Below are positions 37,919 through 46,787 of a stretch of 64,000 bases of DNA, piece after piece. Source of the DNA: DASXKD01 sp963703605 (lineage in GTDB: Bacteria; Actinomycetota; Actinomycetes; Streptosporangiales; Streptosporangiaceae). The number at the start of each line of letters is the position of its first letter. Within the stretch, counting starts at the first letter, position 1. The position numbers and the translations under genes are program-made. The stretch covers positions 124,001 to 188,000 of the forward strand of contig CAVPFC010000047.1 in NCBI GenBank assembly GCA_963703605.1, given 5' to 3'. The notes beneath the pieces were generated by a model. It was not told the DNA's origin, searched no databases, and saw only the letters and a list, made by a program, of their open reading frames with translations.

Positions 37919-38650
37919 TTATGCATGCTTGGCAGCGGCGGCGCGGGCGGCGAGCACAGGGATGGCGGCGATCTTGGCGGGAGTCAGGTTGCCCCAGTAG
38001 AGGCCGGTCGGGCGGCGCTGCGGTTCACACTCGATCACTTCATCGGGGGTGACGATCAGGTCGACGCTGAAGTCGTGCTCGGTCTCGGGCATGGGATCGT
38101 CTATCACCTGAAGCGGGTGGACGGTCGTGACGATCACCGTGCTGGGGCCGATCCGCCCGGCTTCCTGGAGCAGCGCGACCGCGATGTCGGCGTACCCCCC
38201 GCCCTTCCCCAGCCGGGTGCCCCGCCGGTTCACCGCGACGCTGCCGCAGACCACCACGTCGACCCGCTGCATGTCCTCGACGCCGACCTTCCGGGCAAGG
38301 TGGGCGGTGTGCTCCGGCGGAGCGGCCGCACCGGGCGCGGCGGGCAGGCTGCGGGGGTCGAGGACGAAGAACGGCTGGGCGGCGGCCAGCTTGGGGACCG
38401 CCACGTACAGAAGTTTGCCGTCACGGAGGGCTCGTTCCCTGACCGGATGCTGGGCCCGGTCCGGGACGGCGTTGACGACCCGGGCGGCCCGCCACTCGGG
38501 CAACCCGGCGAGCCGGTCCGCGGCCGCCTCGGATCCCGCGAAGGCCGGGATGGTTCCGTGCACGCCGGGCGGGACGACGTGCTCGGCCACCAGCAGATCC
38601 CAGACCCGCCTGCGGATCGCCTTCTTGGCCTCGTCGGTGTGCGCGCCCAC
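37919..38650 (-). CDS. 5-formyltetrahydrofolate cyclo-ligase family protein
   Basis: 243 residues. The C-terminal half has the family motif R-L-G-K-G-G-G-Y-A-D (phosphate/ATP-binding, normally R-x-G-x-G-x-G-Y-Y-D) followed by T-T-V-H-P-L-Q-V. The N-terminal half begins K-K-A-I-R-R-R-V-W-D-L-L. True cyclo-ligases carry G-Y-Y-D; A-D here, and the longer N-terminus, suggest the MTHFSD-like or a specialised paralogue rather than the housekeeping enzyme. Confidence 0.83.
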   Translation of the reverse strand: MGAHTDEAKKAIRRRVWDLLVAEHVVPPGVHGTIPAFAGSEAAADRLAGLPEWRAARVVNAVPDRAQHPVRERALRDGKLLYVAVPKLAAAQPFFVLDPRSLPAAPGAAAPPEHTAHLARKVGVEDMQRVDVVVCGSVAVNRRGTRLGKGGGYADIAVALLQEAGRIGPSTVIVTTVHPLQVIDDPMPETEHDFSVDLIVTPDEVIECEPQRRPTGLYWGNLTPAKIAAIPVLAARAAAAKHA

Positions 38651-38739
38651 TGCTCATCACTCTAGCCAGCCGGCCAAGCATCCGCCGGGCGCCCGCCGCG
38701 CGGCGCTGCCCTGCCCCGAGCGGGGTCACGCCACGGGTG

Positions 38740-40434
38740 TCACGCCTTGCTGGCGTTCCACAGGAACAGTTCGCCGATCGCCGTCGGGTAGACGCCGGTG
38801 ACGTTCTTCTGGGTGGCGGTCAGGTAGTCGTAGAAGTAGGGATAGATGATGGGCGTCTCGTCGAGGAGCAGCCGCTGAATCTGGCCGGCGAGCCGCCGCT
38901 GCGTGGACAGGTCGACCGCGGCGACGAACTGCTTGGAGAGCGAGTCGTAGGTGGAGTTGCTGAACCTGGCGGCGTTCCAGGAGCCCTGACCGGTCTTGGC
39001 GTTGATGGACTGGAGCGGCGCCTCGAGGAAGAGGTTCGGCACGGCACGGGCACCGTAGTCCACCAGGCTCATGTCCCCGTCCAGCCAGTCCGATTTCCCG
39101 AAGACCGCCTGACCGTAGTACTTGGTCGAGGTCTCGATGGTGAGGTTGATGTTCACGCCGATCTGGGCGGCTGCCTGCTTCACGATCTCGGCCAGATGCG
39201 GGATCTCCTCGTCGTTCTCGGTCAGGAGCGACGTGGAAAAGCCCCGCGGGACCCCGCCCTTGGCGAGCAGTTCCTTGGCCAGCTTCAGGTTCTTCGCCCG
39301 CTGCGGCACGGTGGTGTCCGTGGCCCGGAACACCGGGGCGAACGGGTTGTCGTTGCCCACCGAGGCGTACCCCTTGAACAGCGCCGCCACGGTCGCCGGC
39401 CGGTCCAGCGTGTAGGCGATCGCCTGGCGCACGTACTTGTTGGTGAACGGGTGAATGTCGTTGCGCATCGACAGCTCGCGGTGCGAGCTGGCCTTCAGCG
39501 CGATGACGTTGAAGCCGCCGTTGAGCAGCTGCGGACCGGTCGCCAGCGTGAACTGGTCGATGCAGTCGAGGTCCCCGGCCTGGAGGGCGGCGGTCACCGC
39601 CGGATCCGCCGCGTAGAACGTCCACTCCGTCCGTTCGGGCAGCGCCGGCGTGCCCCAGTAGTGCGGGTTGCGGACGAAGGTGGCGCCCACGTTCGTGGTG
39701 TAGCTGGTCATCTTGAACCGGCCGGTCCCGATGAACGACTTCTGGTAGTCGGCGTAGTCGTAGCCGTTCGGGACGATGATCATGTTGTAGTTGTTGGGCG
39801 AGACCGCGTCGACGAAGCTCCCGTCCGCCTGCTCGAGGTGAAAGGCGACGGTGGTGTCGTCGACCTTGACAACGCCGGCGGGTGTCAGCGTCCCGCCGAA
39901 CACCGACAGGGCGTTTGCCGAGCTCTTGGGGTCGCACTGGGTCTTGAAGCTGTAGACGACGTCATCGACGGTCATCGGCGTGCCGTCGTTGAACTTGACG
40001 CCCTGGCGGATCTTGAACATCCACACCGTCGCGTCGGCGTTCGCGCTCCAGCTTGTCGCCAGCCACGGGTGGTAGTTGTTGCCCTGGTCACAGAAGACGA
40101 GCCACTCGCCGACCTGGCCGAGCATCTCCAGGCCGCCCTGGTCGGCGATCGTGATCGGGTTGATCGCGGCGGCGGGCACGCCGATACCCACCTTGATCGT
40201 CGCCCCGGCCTTGCCTGTTGCGGCGTGGCTCGAGCTGGGGGCGGTGGATGAGGTCGAGCTGCCGCAAGCCTCCAGGAGGCCGCCGAGCAACGGCACCGAC
40301 AGGCCGATCATGGTGCCACGCTGGAGGAACTGCCGCCGGGACAGGCGTCCCGCCACGAACTCGTCGATCACGTGCTCGGCAACCGGCCCACGCCCGGTAC
40401 GCAGGTCATCGAGCCGACGGTGGTTGACACCCAT
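38740..40434 (-). CDS. Oligopeptide/nickel-type ABC substrate-binding lipoprotein (SBP family 5), Tat signal
   Basis: 564 residues from ATG 40434, with GGGGAGG 4 nt upstream. S-R-R-Q-F-L-Q-R-G followed by a hydrophobic stretch and lipobox L-L-E-A-C gives a twin-arginine lipoprotein signal. The mature part follows family 5: G-L-E-M-L-G-Q-V-G-E-W-L, D-G-T-P-M-T-V-D-D-V-V-Y-S, F-K-M-T-S-Y, N-P-H-Y-W-G-T and N-K-Y-V-R-Q-A-I-A-Y-T-L-D-R. It binds peptides or similar ligands outside the membrane. No permease or ATPase gene is next to it, so it either works with a distant transporter or is an orphan. Confidence 0.92.
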   Translation of the reverse strand: MGVNHRRLDDLRTGRGPVAEHVIDEFVAGRLSRRQFLQRGTMIGLSVPLLGGLLEACGSSTSSTAPSSSHAATGKAGATIKVGIGVPAAAINPITIADQGGLEMLGQVGEWLVFCDQGNNYHPWLATSWSANADATVWMFKIRQGVKFNDGTPMTVDDVVYSFKTQCDPKSSANALSVFGGTLTPAGVVKVDDTTVAFHLEQADGSFVDAVSPNNYNMIIVPNGYDYADYQKSFIGTGRFKMTSYTTNVGATFVRNPHYWGTPALPERTEWTFYAADPAVTAALQAGDLDCIDQFTLATGPQLLNGGFNVIALKASSHRELSMRNDIHPFTNKYVRQAIAYTLDRPATVAALFKGYASVGNDNPFAPVFRATDTTVPQRAKNLKLAKELLAKGGVPRGFSTSLLTENDEEIPHLAEIVKQAAAQIGVNINLTIETSTKYYGQAVFGKSDWLDGDMSLVDYGARAVPNLFLEAPLQSINAKTGQGSWNAARFSNSTYDSLSKQFVAAVDLSTQRRLAGQIQRLLLDETPIIYPYFYDYLTATQKNVTGVYPTAIGELFLWNASKA

Positions 40435-40608
40435 CACGCCTCCCCTTGTGGCCGAAGCGGCGTTCCTCAAGGCAGACGGAACACCCCGAACAAAACCCGA
40501 GTGGTTCCGTAGAGAATACGCCCCGCCGGGGCCCGCCGTCTGACGGCCGGGCAGAAGGCCGCCAGGCGGCTGGGACGCGCGCAACCCTGCGGCGGGGCGG
40601 CCGCGCGC

Positions 40609-42363
40609 TCAGGTGGTCCGGAACGGCATCGACTCGGTGATCAGCATGCTCTTCAGCGTCACGACGTGCTTGCCGGGCGCCAGCTTGAGCAGCGCGGGCT
40701 CGATCGTGTAGGTGACGTAGCCGGGCAGGCCTGCGGTGAGCGTCGCGACGGTGTGGCCGTCGATCAGCATCCGCACCGGGTGCCCCGGCAGGAAGCCGCG
40801 GCCGAGCAGGTAGCTCACTTGTTTCGGCGCGATCGCGGTGTGCGACAGGGTCAGGTTCCGGGTCAGCGCCGCGAGCTGGGCGTACGCCCGCTCGCGTGCC
40901 GAGCGGTCCTGCTGGGCGGCCCGGGTCGCCGAGACGAGGCCGGGCACGAACCGGGACGCGGAGATCGTGCCCCACCCGCTGGCCACGTCGAACCCCTTCG
41001 TGGCGGTGAAGCCCGGCACGATCGTCCCGCGGTTGTCGTAGGAGTCGTTGCCCTTGACCACGTCGACGATGCCGCCGGCTGCGCCTTTGGGCCCGAGCAC
41101 CTTGTAGAGCACGGGGTTGACCGGGCCGACGTCGCCGCGGTTGAGCTGGGTGGCGAGGGCCAGCACGCCGCCGAGCAGCGGGGCCGCCTCGGAGGTCCCG
41201 TCGGTGGAGTCCAGGGCGAGGTCGGGCAGCGCGCGCATCGGGCTCCTGGTGATGTTCGCCACGCCGTCCTGATAGCCGGGCCGGCGGAAGGCCTCGGAGT
41301 AGCCGGCGCTCTCGCCCGGCCACAGCGGGTCCGGGCCGAGGCGCTTGCCCGTGGGGCCGAAGTTGGGCAGGGTTCCGCCGACCGCGGTCACCCACGGCGA
41401 GTCGTCCCAGGTGCCGCTGTCGGGCGTGGCGGTGACCCGGTCGCCGTCGAACGACGGCAGCGTCTGGACGACGCCGGTGTCCCCGGTCGCGACGAGCACG
41501 GGGATGCCGGCCGCGGCGGCGGCAAGCTCACCCGGGTCCTGCGCGGTGATCTCGGCGTTGCCGTGGCTGTAGGACGCCTCGGCCGATCCGTCGCTGATCG
41601 AGATCACGTTCGCGAGATGCTGGCCGCTGATCCGCTCCAGCGCCTCCATCATCTCGTAGGGGGCGACCTGGGCGGCCGGGTCGTCGGTGACCTCGCTGTC
41701 GGCCGGGGTGGCGGAGATGAGGATCTTCGCGTACGGCGCCATCAGGTGGGCCGCGAGCACGTCGAGCGTCAGCTCACCCGCCCACGCCTGGCACGATCCG
41801 TACTGGCCGAGCTTCACCATCCCGCGCGGGCACTTGGCCGGCAGCTTGCCGTCGCCGGATGGGTAGATCGTGGTGATCGACGGATTGGGCAGGTGCATCG
41901 CCTTGTCGAACGAGGCGACCACCTGGCCGATCTTCGGGTAGTTCCAGCCTTCGATCACGGCCACCGTCGTGCCGGCCCCGTCGATGCCCTTGAGCCAGAG
42001 CGGCCCGACGTTGTAGTCGAAGACGTCGACCGGGCCCGGCTCATACCGTTGCAGGCTGCCGTAGTGCTTGTGCATGTAGGCGAGGGCCGCCCTGAGCACG
42101 CGGATCTGCTGCTGTCTGGAGGGCAGCGGCGTGGGGCTGATGTCCCGCGTGGCCACGAGCGGCGCTCCCGGCGTGCCGATGAACGCCCTGCCGGTGATCC
42201 GGGCGTGGATCGGCCCGACGGCGATCTCGTGCCGCTGGGCCCCGTTTCCGGCCAGCACCGGCCCGGCGCCCCCCACCACCAGGGTCCACGTCGCCAGCAG
42301 CGATACCGCCGCGATGCCGGGCCCGATCGAGGTGGCGCGCCGTCGCACCGTCAATTTGCGCAT
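40609..42363 (-). CDS. S53 family peptidase (sedolisin-like), secreted
   Basis: 584 residues from ATG 42363 with GGAG upstream. The N-terminus is a signal peptide (R-K-L-T-V-R-R-R, hydrophobic A-A-V-S-L-L-A-T-W-T-L-V-V, then A-G). The catalytic glutamate and aspartate are in W-A-G-E-L-T-L-D-V and the serine in D-G-T-S-E-A-A-P; A-T-G-D-T-G provides the oxyanion aspartate. Sedolisins are acid-stable serine-carboxyl peptidases. The usual long pro-domain is short here. A C-terminal beta domain (last about 110 residues) follows. It shares no operon with neighbours; peptide uptake by the adjacent binding protein could be linked. Confidence 0.88.
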   Translation of the reverse strand: MRKLTVRRRATSIGPGIAAVSLLATWTLVVGGAGPVLAGNGAQRHEIAVGPIHARITGRAFIGTPGAPLVATRDISPTPLPSRQQQIRVLRAALAYMHKHYGSLQRYEPGPVDVFDYNVGPLWLKGIDGAGTTVAVIEGWNYPKIGQVVASFDKAMHLPNPSITTIYPSGDGKLPAKCPRGMVKLGQYGSCQAWAGELTLDVLAAHLMAPYAKILISATPADSEVTDDPAAQVAPYEMMEALERISGQHLANVISISDGSAEASYSHGNAEITAQDPGELAAAAAGIPVLVATGDTGVVQTLPSFDGDRVTATPDSGTWDDSPWVTAVGGTLPNFGPTGKRLGPDPLWPGESAGYSEAFRRPGYQDGVANITRSPMRALPDLALDSTDGTSEAAPLLGGVLALATQLNRGDVGPVNPVLYKVLGPKGAAGGIVDVVKGNDSYDNRGTIVPGFTATKGFDVASGWGTISASRFVPGLVSATRAAQQDRSARERAYAQLAALTRNLTLSHTAIAPKQVSYLLGRGFLPGHPVRMLIDGHTVATLTAGLPGYVTYTIEPALLKLAPGKHVVTLKSMLITESMPFRTT

Positions 42364-42525
42364 TCTCCGCTGCTCCTTCGCGTTCCGGAATGGCCGCCGT
42401 GACAACCCCTAGGATGATTCCTCCCCCGGCCGCCGGCCACCCCCGGGCCGGCAAGGCCGTTGGTAGGCTGCTGCGCGGGGCGGCTGAGCCTCACCACCTT
42501 GGCTCAGAGAGGGACCGGGCTCGTC

Positions 42526-43476
42526 ATGGCGGAGGACAGCGTCCCGTGGGCGATGCGCTGGATCGTGGACGCCGATCGCCGGGATACGGGCTTCGCGATG
42601 CTGCGCCGGAGCATCCAGCGCAAGGAGCGCGCCGCGTTCGACAAGATGGCGGCCGACCACGCGATGATCGGCTTCACCCACTACGGGCCGTTTCCGCTGT
42701 GCCATGAGGTCTACTCGCCGCAGGTGCGGGGCCGGCCCCGGGAAGAGCTCTGGAATCGCCACGAGGTCAAGGCCTGTGCGGCCTGGGCGCATTGTTTCCG
42801 GGACCCCGATCGCTACCTACCGCCGGGCGTACCGCGGATGCTCGTCAGCGGGTCGGACTTCGTCGACGAGAAGAGGGCGGAACGCGCCGCCTGGTCCGGC
42901 GGCCGGCCCGTCAAGCGCTGGGATCTCGCCTATAGCTGCCTGCCCAACTGGCTGAACGAGCTACAGAAGAACTGGGACCTCGGCATGTCCTGCGCGCTGC
43001 GGCTGGCCGAGGCCGGCGCGCGCGTCGTCATCGTGGGGCGGGCCGGCGTGCCCGGGGCACCCCGCCACCCGAACATCGACTGCCTGCCCGAACTGCCCGG
43101 GGAGGACTTCCTGCGGGTGACGGCCGAGTCCCGCGTCTCGTTGCTGCCGAACTGGTGGGACGCGTCGCCGCGGGTGCTGACCGAATCGCTCGTGCTCGAC
43201 GTCCCGATCCTGGTCCACCGGCAGATCCTCGGCGGCTGGAAGTACGTGACGCCGGAGACCGGCCTGTTCTTCGACGACGAGACCGATGTCGTCGACGCGT
43301 TCTTCGCGCTGCTCGACAGCCCCGTGCACCCGCGCGACTGGCTGTTCGAGAACGGCTACGGCCAGGACCGCGCCGCGCGGCGTTTCGCCGCGGAGCTCAG
43401 GGCGCTCGGCGGCCCCGCCCGCGCCGGCGAACTGGACTACGCCCTGCCGACCAGCGACCCTCCCCGCCGCCCATGA
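42526..43476 (+). CDS. GT-B type glycosyltransferase (GT4-like)
   Basis: 316 residues from ATG 42526. The C-terminal half has the donor-site pattern of retaining GT-B enzymes: V-S-L-L-P-N-W-W-D-A-S-P-R-V-L-T-E-S-L-V-L-D-V-P-I-L-V, then T-G-L-F-F-D-D. The N-terminal half is short and its acceptor site is not recognisable (G-F-T-H-Y-G-P-F-P-L-C-H-E). Its TGA overlaps the ATG of the LRV gene (ATGA), so it starts a four-gene coupled operon leading to the RiPP-like locus. A role in glycosylating a peptide or its sugar is an inference. Confidence 0.75.
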   Translation: MAEDSVPWAMRWIVDADRRDTGFAMLRRSIQRKERAAFDKMAADHAMIGFTHYGPFPLCHEVYSPQVRGRPREELWNRHEVKACAAWAHCFRDPDRYLPPGVPRMLVSGSDFVDEKRAERAAWSGGRPVKRWDLAYSCLPNWLNELQKNWDLGMSCALRLAEAGARVVIVGRAGVPGAPRHPNIDCLPELPGEDFLRVTAESRVSLLPNWWDASPRVLTESLVLDVPILVHRQILGGWKYVTPETGLFFDDETDVVDAFFALLDSPVHPRDWLFENGYGQDRAARRFAAELRALGGPARAGELDYALPTSDPPRRP

Positions 43477-44678
43477 GCACCGCCGACGCCGCCCCGGACC
43501 TGCGGCTGCTGATCGCGGCCAACCCGTACGCGCCGCCCGGGCTGCTCGACCGTTTCGGCCTCGCCGAATCGGCGGAGCTGCGGGCCACGGCCGCCGCCAA
43601 CCCCTCAGCCAGCCCGGATCTGCTCGCGGAGCTCGCGAAGGACGAGAGCTGGGCCGTGCGCCGGGCCGTCGCCGGGAACTGTTCGTGCTGGCCGGAATCC
43701 CTTGCCGGGCTCGCGGGCGACGGGTCGGTGCCGAGCCGCGTCGCGGTGGCCGCCAACCCGGCGACGGAGCCGAGCGTGCTCGGCGCGCTGGCGGGCGACG
43801 CCGACAAGGCCGTCCGCGGGGCCGTCGCGGGCAATCCCCGCTGCCCGCGGCCGACGCTGCTCAAGCTCGCCGCCGAAACAAACCTGCGGGTGCGCCACTG
43901 CGTCCTGCTGAACCCGGAGGCTTCCCCGGAAGCGATCGCCGCCGCCCACGTGCCGCGTGAGTTCATGAGCAGGCTGTTCCTTGCCCGCAACCCGATGGCG
44001 CCGGCCGAGCGGCTGACGGCGCTGGCGGGCGATCCCGACACCCCCGTCCGGCTCGCGGTGGCCCGCAACCGCCTTGCGCCAGCGCGCGTGCTGGATCGGC
44101 TGGCGAAGGACACCCACGAGGTGGTCAAGGCGGCCGCGCTGCGCCATCCCGCCTTGCCGCGCTATCTGGTCGCCGGCGCTGCTCAGGACGAGGACCCGGC
44201 GGCCCGGCGGGCGGCGGCAAGCAACCCGCTCTGCCCGCCCGAGGTGCTTTACACGCTGGCGGCAGACCCGGTCCCGGCCGTCCGGCGGGCGGTCTGCGGC
44301 AACCCGGGACTTCCGGAGGCGGCGGCATTCCTGCTGGCCGGTGACGCCGCCGGGGCGGTGCGAGCGGCCCTCGGCGGCAACGGTGCGGCGCCGGTCCCCC
44401 TGCTGGCAGCGCTGGCGTCGGATGCCGATGCGCCGGTGCGCCGCCGCGTCGCGTACAACGCCGCCGCCGGGCCTGCGCTGCTGCGCGACCTGGCGCGTGA
44501 CGACGTGCCCGCCGTCCGCGCCGGGGCCGCCCGCCACCCGGCGGCGGGCGCCGCGGTCCACCGGCACCTGCTCGCCGACCCCTGTGCCGAGGTACGCGAG
44601 GCCCTGGCCCTCGGCTCCCGGCACGAGGACGTCCTGGTGGCGCTCGCCGGGCCGGGAGGTGACCGTGCCAGCCGGTAA
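43473..44678 (+). CDS. Leucine-rich repeat variant (LRV)/HEAT-like repeat protein
   Basis: 401 residues made of about 14 repeats of 23-26 residues with the form A-x-x-P-x-x-L-x-x-L-A-x-D-x-D-x-x-V-R-x-A-V-A-x-N-P. Such LRV/HEAT solenoids act as protein-binding scaffolds. The N-terminal Fe-S cysteine cluster of the Azotobacter LRV protein is not seen. It overlaps the glycosyltransferase (ATGA) and the sulfotransferase (14 nt), so all are translated together. It may present the substrate peptide to the modifying enzymes. Confidence 0.85.
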   Translation: MSTADAAPDLRLLIAANPYAPPGLLDRFGLAESAELRATAAANPSASPDLLAELAKDESWAVRRAVAGNCSCWPESLAGLAGDGSVPSRVAVAANPATEPSVLGALAGDADKAVRGAVAGNPRCPRPTLLKLAAETNLRVRHCVLLNPEASPEAIAAAHVPREFMSRLFLARNPMAPAERLTALAGDPDTPVRLAVARNRLAPARVLDRLAKDTHEVVKAAALRHPALPRYLVAGAAQDEDPAARRAAASNPLCPPEVLYTLAADPVPAVRRAVCGNPGLPEAAAFLLAGDAAGAVRAALGGNGAAPVPLLAALASDADAPVRRRVAYNAAAGPALLRDLARDDVPAVRAGAARHPAAGAAVHRHLLADPCAEVREALALGSRHEDVLVALAGPGGDRASR

Positions 44679-45501
44679 CGGGGCGCGCCGGCCGGAGCTT
44701 TCCTGCTTCATCGCGACGACGCCGTGGTCCGGCAGCCAGGTACTGTGCGACGCACTCCAGGCAAGCGGGCTGGCCGGTAACCCGCGCGACTATTTCAACC
44801 CGCTCGGGGTGGTGCCGCGCAGCGTCCGGTGGCGACTGCTCGGCCCCGGGCAGGAGCATCTGCCCCGCCAGCCAGAGCGGGAGTTCGCCGCCCGTTACCT
44901 GGCCGGCGTCACCGAGGCCGCGACGGGCCCCAACGGCGTGCTCTCGGTCAACCTGCCCTGGTCACACCAGCGCTGGCTGGCCCGGTTCGCCCGGGCGGCG
45001 ATGCCCGGTGCCGCCGGTGACCCCACCCGTTCCGACGCCGACATCATCGAATCTTGGTACCCCCGGGCCCGGTACGTGTACCTGACCAGTGCCGACACGG
45101 CCCGGCAGGCGGGTCGCTGGTACCTCGGGCGGAACGTCGGGCCGGTTGCCCCCGGGCCGGGCCAGCCCAACGGGGAGGCGAACCCCGGCCGACCCGCCGA
45201 CTTCCAGCAGGTGCGCTGGATCGAGACGCTGATCTCCCGGCAGGGGCGGGCGTGGGAGACCTACTTCCTGGTCCATGGGATCGATCCGCAGCGCATAACC
45301 TGCGAAGAATTTCTGGCTCACCCAGAGGAAACGGTGCGCGGCATTCTCGAATGGCTGGGAGTGCCCGGCTCACCGGCGCAGCCATGGGACGGCGAGCCGT
45401 ACCTGCAGCGCCTGGCAGAGCCCGTTGACTGGCTGGAAGACTACGCGGCGGCCCGGGACCGGCTGAGCCCGGCCATCGGCGTCTACGGGGAGCGAGGCTG
45501 A
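44665..45501 (+). CDS. Stf0-type sulfotransferase
   Basis: 278 residues from GTG 44665, with GGGAGG 5 nt upstream. The opening F-I-A-T-T-P-W-S-G-S-Q-V-L-C-D-A-L-Q-A-S-G-L-A-G-N-P-R-D-Y-F matches Stf0, where P-R-S-G-S-T binds the 5'-phosphate of PAPS; here Arg is Trp. I-T-C-E-E-F-L-A-H-P-E-E-T-V and a C-terminal Y-G-E-R fit the family. Mycobacterial Stf0 sulfates trehalose. Its TGA is followed directly by the ATG of a glycosyltransferase, which suggests a sulfated glycan or glycopeptide. Confidence 0.85.
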   Translation: MPAGNGARRPELSCFIATTPWSGSQVLCDALQASGLAGNPRDYFNPLGVVPRSVRWRLLGPGQEHLPRQPEREFAARYLAGVTEAATGPNGVLSVNLPWSHQRWLARFARAAMPGAAGDPTRSDADIIESWYPRARYVYLTSADTARQAGRWYLGRNVGPVAPGPGQPNGEANPGRPADFQQVRWIETLISRQGRAWETYFLVHGIDPQRITCEEFLAHPEETVRGILEWLGVPGSPAQPWDGEPYLQRLAEPVDWLEDYAAARDRLSPAIGVYGERG

Positions 45502-46716
45502 ATGTCCAGCGCTTCGGTTGTCCAGGCACCGGCCGCGCCGCTGAACGTGCTCTTCTCGGTGCGCCCCTTCCGGGGGCACCTGCATCCGCTCATCCCGCTG
45601 GCCCGCGCGTTCCGGCGGGCCGGCCACCGTGTCGCGGTGGCCTCGGCGGAGGACGTGGCGGCGGTGGTGACCGGTGCGGGGCTGCCGTGGCTGCCCGCCG
45701 GGCAGAGCCCTCGCCAGCTCTGGGAAGCCTCCCTTGACGAGAACCCCGACTACGGCTACCTGGCCGTGCAGGCCAAGCTGGCCGATCTGCTCGAGATAGC
45801 CATCGAGCAGTTCCGGCCCGATGTGATCATCCGCGAGCCGACCGATCTGGCCCCGGCGGTCGCCGCGGAGGTCCTCGGCGCGGTCAGCGTCGTCTACGGC
45901 CTTGCGGTCTTCATCCCGGTGCGGTCGTGGCACATCCTGAAGGCCGACGAGACGATCGCCGCGCTGCGCCGCGACTACGGCCTGCCCGAGGATCCCGGCC
46001 TGGAGAGCCTGTACCGCGATCTCTACCTGTCGGTGCACCAGCCGCCGTTCGAGCGGGCGGACCTGCTTCCGGTGCCGGCCGTCCAGCGCCTTCGCTACAC
46101 CCCGTGGGACGGCGACACCAACTTCACCCCGTGGGAGCCTGCTCCGGAGCCGGTGCCCAGCGCCACCGGCCGGCCGACGGTGCTCGTCACCCTGGGGACG
46201 GTCTACAACTACCACTCGGACCTTTTCTCCCGGTTTCTGGAGGCGCTCGCCACCGAGCCCGTCGACGTCATCTGCACGCTCGGTGCCGGTGCGGATGAGG
46301 CCGTGCTGGCGAACGCCCCGGCCAACGTCCGGTTCGAGCGGTACGTGCCGCACTCGTCCATCCTGGCGGGCTGTCAGGCGATGCTCTGCCACGCCGGCTT
46401 CAACACCACGCTGGGCTGTCTGTCCGCCGGCGTGCCGATGGTGTGCGTCCCGATCGGGTCCGATCAGGAGTTCAACGCGCGTAAGGTCGCCGACGCCGGT
46501 CTTGGCCTGTGGCTCCGCGAGGAGGAGGCGTCGGTGCAACGAATTCGCGAGGCGGTGCGAACGGTTCTGCATGATCCGTCCTTCGCCGAGAAGGCACGCG
46601 AGTTCGCCTGGCACCGGACCCGCCGCCCCGGCCCCAACGCCGTGATCCGCCGGATCGAGGCCCTCGCCGCGGCCAGGAGATCACCGGACGTGGTGCCCGC
46701 CCCCCATGAAGCCTGA
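45502..46716 (+). CDS. GT1-family (UGT-like) glycosyltransferase
   Basis: 404 residues, ATG abutting the sulfotransferase stop. N-terminal S-V-R-P-F-R-G-H-L-H-P-L-I-P-L-A-R-A-F places the catalytic histidine; the C-terminal nucleotide-sugar site reads Y-V-P-H-S-S-I-L-A-G-C-Q-A-M-L-C-H-A-G-F-N-T-T-L-G-C-L-S-A-G-V-P with D-Q-E-F-N-A. Close to macrolide/antibiotic glycosyltransferases that use dTDP- or UDP-sugars. The dTDP-rhamnose genes 10 kb away could supply the donor. Convergent with the cupin-like hydroxylase across a shared terminator. Confidence 0.92.
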   Translation: MSSASVVQAPAAPLNVLFSVRPFRGHLHPLIPLARAFRRAGHRVAVASAEDVAAVVTGAGLPWLPAGQSPRQLWEASLDENPDYGYLAVQAKLADLLEIAIEQFRPDVIIREPTDLAPAVAAEVLGAVSVVYGLAVFIPVRSWHILKADETIAALRRDYGLPEDPGLESLYRDLYLSVHQPPFERADLLPVPAVQRLRYTPWDGDTNFTPWEPAPEPVPSATGRPTVLVTLGTVYNYHSDLFSRFLEALATEPVDVICTLGAGADEAVLANAPANVRFERYVPHSSILAGCQAMLCHAGFNTTLGCLSAGVPMVCVPIGSDQEFNARKVADAGLGLWLREEEASVQRIREAVRTVLHDPSFAEKAREFAWHRTRRPGPNAVIRRIEALAAARRSPDVVPAPHEA

Positions 46717-46729
46717 CCGGCCCTGACGT

Positions 46730-46762
46730 GGGCCGGCCCCGGGGGAACCCCGGGGCCGGCCC
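46730..46762. terminator. Bidirectional terminator between glycosyltransferase and hydroxylase genes
   Basis: A perfect 15-bp stem (GGGCCGGCCCCGGGG and its complement) around a GAA loop, 13 nt past the plus-strand stop and 25 nt past the minus-strand stop. Confidence 0.75.
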
Positions 46763-46787
46763 GTTGCCTTGGCAGGCGCGCTCAGCT

